Shown here: in pieces, positions 5,512 to 9,318 of the stretch | Position numbering within the stretch: the stretch's first letter is position 1 | Layout: each line of letters opens with the position of its first letter | From: Anaerolineae bacterium | GTDB lineage: Bacteria; Chloroflexota; Anaerolineae; B4-G1 | Assembly: GCA_030612585.1 (NCBI GenBank) | Contig: JAUWNP010000175.1 | Span: 1-9,318, forward strand | Direction: 5' to 3' | Length of the DNA stretch: 9,318 bases | Notes under the pieces: generated by a model | What the model saw: only the letters and a program-made list of their open reading frames with translations | Databases searched by the model: none | Told to the model about the DNA's origin: nothing | Translations under genes and position numbers: made by a program

Positions 5512-6615
5512 CTAGAAAATACTGATCGGCGTGCCGACGCGGCGGTCGCTCTGGATGAAATCATCCTCGTAGCCGCCGACGGGGTGGACCCAGCGATAAA
5601 TCCAGCGCGCCACGTCGCAAGAGACGTTCAGGCAGCCATGACTGCGCCGTAAGCCAAAATCGTTGTGCCAGTAGGTGCCGTGAATGGCGGTGCCGCTCAG
5701 GTCGAAGAAGATGTTCCAGGGGATGCCCGGCAGGTCGAAAATCTCTCCCGCCGTGGGTGGCCCGTCTGGATAAGGCCGGTTGCTCATGTGGCGCGAGGGC
5801 TGTTTGAGCAGCACACACGTCTCCCCCGTGTGCGTGTTCAAGTCCACCACCGTGCCATCCTCTAACTCTATCCCCCCTCCCACACCGGATGCGACGAGCG
5901 TGGTAAACGCGATCCGCTGCCCCTCGTAGCAGGTTAGCAACTGCTTGCTCAGGTCCACCTCAATACGCTTCTCACCGGCGAAGGGGTTGATGGGGGACAT
6001 CTCGGAGCGAGGGATGCGGCGCAGGTCACGCGCCAATACCCACTGGTGAGTCGGGCTCGTCGGCGGAAACTCGTCAAAGACCTTGTACCAGCCGGTGCCC
6101 TCATCATCCTCATAGGCCTCCACGACGTGGTAGACGGTGCCGCCGTAAAAGCGGTAGACCTTCCCTGCCTGGGGGTGGGGCCCGCTGCGGGCCTCGGTGA
6201 AGACCTGGGAGACCTCGCCCCAGAAGCCCCATGCGCCTACGTTGCGGATGAAGGGCTGTGGGGGATAGACGCGCACAGGGAGAACCCAGGCGGAATGGAC
6301 GTAGCCCAGGAGAGTCTCGTACCACAAGTCGTTGTGGGCGCTGAAGGGGGCACGCGCCTCACCGGTGATGAGGAAGGGCTGGTCGCGACGGAGAGTGGTC
6401 AGCCGTGTGGCGGCGGTGGAGGGCTCGTCGTAGAAGGTGAGCGCGTGGATCGCCCGGCCCATCCGGGCCCAGGTATTGGCGGCCTCGTCCTCTTCTCCAG
6501 GTTCCGGTGGGATGGGGTAGCGGGCACGGGCGTGGAAGGTGGGCGCGAGCGCCGCTGCCGCAGTGGCGGCGGCGATCAGTTTGAGCATACGGCGGCGGGT
6601 GATTCTGTAGGACAT
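5512..6615 (-). CDS. Tat-exported L,D-transpeptidase (YkuD domain)
   Basis: A 367-residue envelope enzyme expected to form or anchor peptidoglycan cross-links through an L,D-peptide bond. The N-terminus has a twin-arginine motif (TRRRMLKLI, 6-14) followed by an Ala-rich hydrophobic stretch and a likely cleavage near FHARA (residues 27-31), so it is probably exported by Tat. Residues about 55-115 and 150-200 (each ending in a W-V-L or S-A-W-V-L strand) look like SH3-like modules. The YkuD domain begins near KRIEVDLSKQLLTCYEG (216-232) and holds the catalytic set: His312 in AIHGTYWH, and SHGCLN (325-330) with His326 and nucleophile Cys328. Spacing between the two motifs is the family norm. The ATG at 6615 has GAGGG upstream and its own promoter. 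No partner gene is adjacent on the same strand. Confidence 0.93.
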   Translation of the reverse strand: MSYRITRRRMLKLIAAATAAAALAPTFHARARYPIPPEPGEEDEAANTWARMGRAIHALTFYDEPSTAATRLTTLRRDQPFLITGEARAPFSAHNDLWYETLLGYVHSAWVLPVRVYPPQPFIRNVGAWGFWGEVSQVFTEARSGPHPQAGKVYRFYGGTVYHVVEAYEDDEGTGWYKVFDEFPPTSPTHQWVLARDLRRIPRSEMSPINPFAGEKRIEVDLSKQLLTCYEGQRIAFTTLVASGVGGGIELEDGTVVDLNTHTGETCVLLKQPSRHMSNRPYPDGPPTAGEIFDLPGIPWNIFFDLSGTAIHGTYWHNDFGLRRSHGCLNVSCDVARWIYRWVHPVGGYEDDFIQSDRRVGTPISIF

Positions 6616-6635
6616 AGGTTCCCTCTGCGACAGAG

Positions 6636-6644
6636 ATTATAGCA
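6636..6644 (-). promoter_or_regulatory. Extended -10 promoter of the L,D-transpeptidase gene
   Basis: On the minus strand the sequence is TGCTATAAT, a perfect -10 hexamer (6641-6636) with the TG of an extended -10. The -35 region at 17-base spacing is a poor match, consistent with extended -10 dependence. The predicted start near 6629 leaves a leader of about 14 bases that contains GAGGG before the ATG. The strand shows CTCTG-TCG-CAGAG just downstream of the -10, a small hairpin whose first bases may not be transcribed. Confidence 0.75.
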
Positions 6645-6949
6645 CACGTGGCCCACCCGCGCCAGAGCATACCGGCAGACCGGATACACAGCGTGATTGC
6701 TACCCCTTAACTACTTTGACAATATTACATTTGGCGCAACACTACAGCGAATTTGGAAAAAAACGAATCGGAGCGCACTGTTTTGATCGAATTTATGGCA
6801 AAGTTGACCCCTGTCTTGCGAGCGGTGGCAGAAAATTCGTTCCTTTCCCCATTCGTTGTAGTGTTGTCGGGAATCTAGCGCCGCATCGCCAGACTCGATG
6901 ACCAACAATTCCCAGGTGAATGGCATACGCTTGATAAACGCGACCATCA
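6645..6949. other. Intergenic region at the base-composition boundary
   Basis: These 305 bases separate the transpeptidase promoter from the end of the nucleotidyltransferase gene. They hold no gene I believe. The left third is high-GC like its neighbour; from about 6700 the sequence becomes AT-richer. A long inverted repeat fills 6737-6866. Open frames of 60-85 codons cross the repeat on both strands, but none has a ribosome site or a recognisable product. TTGACA occurs at 6717-6722 on the plus strand without a convincing -10 at 16-18 bases. Confidence 0.55.
6737..6866. repeat. 130-bp inverted repeat with 32-bp arms
   Basis: The left arm (6737-6768) and the right arm (6835-6866) are reverse complements at 27 of 32 positions; both begin CAACACTACA when read inward. 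The central 66 bases show no further symmetry. Read inward in one frame, both arms would encode Q-H-Y-(S/N)-E-(F/W)-G-K-(K/E)-R-I, which follows simply from their shared ancestry. No target-site duplication is visible at the arm ends. It may be a remnant of a mobile element or a strong RNA structure downstream of the nucleotidyltransferase gene. Confidence 0.75.
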
Positions 6950-7849
6950 CTACCGATTGTCCAAACATCTTTGGGAAGAACTACCCGACTTTTTGTTGGT
7001 ACCGCGAGATGTCTCAAGATCAAATCCCTCTTCCAGCAACAACTGGTCTAGACCGTCGAGCAACTCCTCAATCCCCACAATCAGGCTTTGATCCGCCGAG
7101 GATACCGCACGTAGTACCGCTTCCACTTGACTGACCATCTCTCTTGGAACCCTGGTACAACATTCTGACGCCGTTCTCAGCAATCGCTTTTCGCCAGGAT
7201 TCGGAATACGGTTCAATGCAAACAACACATCGAAGTAACTCGCCAATAACGCTGCCACCCGGTGATTGATGCTTACCAGATCACTTCGCCTGATCGCCTT
7301 CTCGATTTGATGCAAGTAGGAGGGAATCACTCTCCGCAGTACCGGATGGTTCTTGGAGATAATCGCTCGCCGGAGGGCTTCAGGAAATGGAACCGCGCTC
7401 TTCTCTTTGAGCATGTGCAACCAGCCGCTCTTGTCATAGAGAACCCGAGAGTTGCGGATCGTGTGCCAGAAGCATGTCGAATACCCCATGCTGGCTTGAT
7501 GTTCTACCAATACACGGTCGAGTTGTCCTTCGATCCAGGACGTGTCCCAATACATGATATCCACTTCGATACCAGTTTCTGCGTCATACCACTCGTCGCC
7601 CAGGTCCCAGAATTGCAGGTTCAGATCTGACCGCGTTGCGCCCAGTTTCTCCACGATAGCCACTCGATCACTCAGAGCGATGACTGACGTGGTGTAGACA
7701 TACAAATCTATGTCAGAGTCCCGGTCCACTGCGCCGCCGGCTTGCGAACCTGCCAGTGCGATGGCTTCCACGTTTAGAAATGCACTGAACAGATCAGCAA
7801 TTCTATGAGCCAGCCTCAGGTGCGGAGATGTTTGATCATTCACAGTCAC
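6950..7849 (-). CDS. Nucleotidyltransferase with DUF4037-like C-terminal part
   Basis: A 299-residue cytosolic protein of the Pol beta-like nucleotidyltransferase superfamily, which moves a nucleotide from an NTP to a protein, RNA or small molecule. The catalytic pattern is complete: AGSQAGG (33-39), then RDSDIDLYVY with Asp46 and Asp48, and a third carboxylate at Asp97 in GIEVDIMYW. Residues about 150-270 are helical and contain FALNRIPNPGEKRLL (210-224), which I associate with DUF4037 proteins. The last 20 residues are polar and probably disordered. The substrate is unknown. The GTG at 7849 is the longest start, but GTG at 7843 is equally likely because AAAGGA then lies eight bases upstream. 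A 78-base gap with a small TTGTC/GACAA hairpin (7891-7904) separates it from the amidinohydrolase gene. Base composition is lower-GC than the left side. Confidence 0.85.
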   Translation of the reverse strand: MTVNDQTSPHLRLAHRIADLFSAFLNVEAIALAGSQAGGAVDRDSDIDLYVYTTSVIALSDRVAIVEKLGATRSDLNLQFWDLGDEWYDAETGIEVDIMYWDTSWIEGQLDRVLVEHQASMGYSTCFWHTIRNSRVLYDKSGWLHMLKEKSAVPFPEALRRAIISKNHPVLRRVIPSYLHQIEKAIRRSDLVSINHRVAALLASYFDVLFALNRIPNPGEKRLLRTASECCTRVPREMVSQVEAVLRAVSSADQSLIVGIEELLDGLDQLLLEEGFDLETSRGTNKKSGSSSQRCLDNR

Positions 7850-7927
7850 AATCCTTTTGAGTGCCGACTTCTCGCCGTGGGCATTTCTGATTGTCGCTTG
7901 ACAACCACACTGTTATCGCCGGGTCGT

Positions 7928-8737
7928 CTACTTCCGTTCAACGGGCATGATCAGGCAATTGGGGCCACCTGTTCCTTTAGCGAACTCGGACAGATCAAGA
8001 TCGTGGACGACCAAACCATTAGCCTCAAGTTGTCTAATCACCTCACGATTTGAGCGTTCAACGATCAATTCATTGTCGCCTAAACAGAGCACATTCGCTG
8101 TGGTGCGTCCATCACAAGAAACCTCAATGACATCAAAACCTTTTAGACTGTCATCGGGGACCAACTCGCCACAGTAGAGTATCCGACGTGGCCCAACAAC
8201 CATCATGGCCTTATCCAAGTGCAATATGGAGTCAGGGAGACATACAACTCGTACTTCGTAGCCCATTGCGCTTAGAAAGGCAGAAGACTGCCTCACTCCC
8301 TCATCATTTGTCCTGATAGAACGCCCTATAAAGGCAACGGAACCAACCAGAATAACATCTCCGCCTTCAACTGTTCCCGGCGCTCTTATTTCTCCGACAC
8401 AGGGCTCCCCCATCGCGTCCAAGACCCGCGACATCCATTCCTCTTCGCCTTGTCTGGTATCCAGTCCCAGTCTCAGTTTGATATAGCCATTGGGGGTACA
8501 CAGCGCTGTATCGCGGGTGAAAACAGAGTTTGGATGGTTGGCCAGCTCGGGGATGTCAATCACTTCGCTTCCAAATTCCATGATTTTCGATTTTAACGCA
8601 TCATGCTGTTGGGTCGCCCGATTGCGATCGGCGACCTGGGCAATGTTGTGCTTTTCAAGATCACCTACGCGGAAGTATTCCTCTCTGGGTGTGCAGACTA
8701 CAACACGTATCAATCTGTCGCCTTCATTTCTCAGCAT
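7928..8737 (-). CDS. Dimethylargininase-like amidinohydrolase
   Basis: A 269-residue cytosolic enzyme of the guanidine-modifying (pentein) superfamily, closest in layout to N,N-dimethylarginine dimethylaminohydrolase. That family hydrolyses methylated arginine, or related guanidino compounds, through a cysteine adduct. Key residues are in order: QHD (44-46), PNSVFTRDTAL with Asp76, APGTVEGGDVIL with Glu124 and Asp127, LHLDKAMMVVG with catalytic His173, and GTGGPNCLIMPVER with nucleophile Cys261 eight residues from the C-terminus. Length is typical. The motif reads TRD where mammalian and many bacterial enzymes have VED, so the substrate may not be dimethylarginine. The ATG at 8737 has AAAGGAGAT directly upstream. 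It follows the unknown upstream gene by 22 bases, so the two are probably one operon. Arginine, agmatine or modified peptide substrates are all possible. Confidence 0.87.
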   Translation of the reverse strand: MLRNEGDRLIRVVVCTPREEYFRVGDLEKHNIAQVADRNRATQQHDALKSKIMEFGSEVIDIPELANHPNSVFTRDTALCTPNGYIKLRLGLDTRQGEEEWMSRVLDAMGEPCVGEIRAPGTVEGGDVILVGSVAFIGRSIRTNDEGVRQSSAFLSAMGYEVRVVCLPDSILHLDKAMMVVGPRRILYCGELVPDDSLKGFDVIEVSCDGRTTANVLCLGDNELIVERSNREVIRQLEANGLVVHDLDLSEFAKGTGGPNCLIMPVERK

Positions 8738-8759
8738 GGGATCTCCTTTCTCCGTTCAA

Positions 8760-9318
8760 TTACCCACTTACCGCATTCCAGCCTGTCTTGATTTGATGGG
8801 GGCAGTGTCTTCTCCCGTACTCGAGACATTCTCTATATCTTCGGGGGATGTCTGACTTCTTCATATCCTTCGGATCGTAGTAAATATCTGAGCCAACCTC
8901 CTTGAGTACGTGCGCTTTGTATAGTTCTTCAAGTTCGTCCTGCAACATTCCTTTGATTTCTACAACTCGAACGTCATATCCAAGTTTTCTGAGTTTCTCT
9001 CGAAGCGGTTGATTCACATATCCTGTGCATATTTCAATACGCTGTGTGGCGGGAGACGCGCCAAACTGGTCCAGAAGTTGTATTGCCAAATCTGCGTACC
9101 TTTTCAGATAACGCTTTGTGCGAAAATGGTTCTCCGTGTCATCTCTGAAGTATTCGACAGGCACCGTGGCAGTCTGGACTTTTCGTTCATCTGATACGCC
9201 GACCATCACACCGCACAAGGGAAACCCCCAGCCAGCATCATCAATTCGCAGTATTTGAAGGTCGGGCGGAATAAAACTATCATAGTCCCCATCCAGCAAC
9301 CTATCCAAAACGTGCTTG
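8760..9318 (-). CDS. Edge-truncated protein of unknown family, possibly RNase H-fold
   Basis: The frame is open to the window edge, so 185 residues are seen and the true start lies outside; a TTG at 9308 is not convincing as a start. I do not recognise the family. The visible part opens with LQILRIDDAGWGFPLCGVMVGV (residues about 20-41), a strand with two aspartates (26, 27) followed by Gly-rich turn and a second strand. A helical stretch and then RIEICTGY (Glu95), an LREKLRKLGYDV helix and VVEIKGMLQDELEEL follow. The order strand-Asp, hairpin, helix, strand-Glu resembles RuvC/RNase H-like folds, but that is weak inference. The C-terminus is charged, with Tyr and Arg. Its stop (TAA, 8762-8760) is 22 bases before the amidinohydrolase ATG, suggesting co-expression. 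Confidence 0.6.
   Translation of the reverse strand, partial: KHVLDRLLDGDYDSFIPPDLQILRIDDAGWGFPLCGVMVGVSDERKVQTATVPVEYFRDDTENHFRTKRYLKRYADLAIQLLDQFGASPATQRIEICTGYVNQPLREKLRKLGYDVRVVEIKGMLQDELEELYKAHVLKEVGSDIYYDPKDMKKSDIPRRYRECLEYGRRHCPHQIKTGWNAVSG

Noticed and set aside
6711..6968. 85-codon minus-strand frame across the inverted repeat
   Set aside because: It overlaps the end of the nucleotidyltransferase gene, runs through a repeat, and has no ribosome site or recognisable product.
7902..7940. TTGAAC with GATAAC as a promoter before the nucleotidyltransferase gene
   Set aside because: The boxes match poorly, the spacer is 18 bases, and the -35 sits at the end of the preceding gene; readthrough from upstream is as likely.

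Overview
The window reads as a piece of a high-GC bacterial chromosome, most likely Chloroflexota (Anaerolineae-like). This rests on the Thr/Pro-repeat lipoprotein linker, a Tat-type L,D-transpeptidase, a DUF433/DUF5615 pair, a DUF362 protein and short tandem repeats between genes. The taxonomic call is inference. No rRNA, tRNA or CRISPR array was seen.

Positions 11-4165 look like one leftward operon. A good sigma70-type promoter (TTGACG, 17 bp, TACAAT; 4165-4137) precedes six genes: a DUF433 antitoxin-like protein, a DUF5615 PIN-like protein, a membrane-anchored DUF362 protein, a single-domain PAS protein, a class I/II PLP aminotransferase and a small helical protein of unknown function. The DUF5615/DUF362 and DUF362/PAS junctions overlap, which predicts translational coupling. 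The next two junctions carry short tandem repeats: a heptamer array that includes the PAS stop codon, and an octamer array that forms a G-quadruplex motif on the mRNA strand just before the last gene's Shine-Dalgarno.

Positions 4166-6644 hold envelope genes. A rightward lipoprotein gene is apparently transcribed without a leader from an extended -10 promoter. A leftward Tat-exported YkuD-type L,D-transpeptidase also has an extended -10 promoter. Between their converging ends lies a 108-bp non-coding element with 22-bp terminal inverted repeats, a 9-bp target-site duplication and two internal hairpins whose loops are complementary. It looks like a MITE that could also end transcription from both sides.

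From about 6700 to the end the base composition drops clearly (sampled 60-base lines at 43-47% G+C against 75% in a line of the DUF362 gene). The edge of this change carries a 130-bp inverted repeat with 32-bp arms. Beyond it are three leftward genes: an edge-truncated protein of unknown family, a dimethylargininase-like amidinohydrolase with an intact catalytic set, and a nucleotidyltransferase with a DUF4037-like C-terminal part. They look like a transferred cassette of unknown function.
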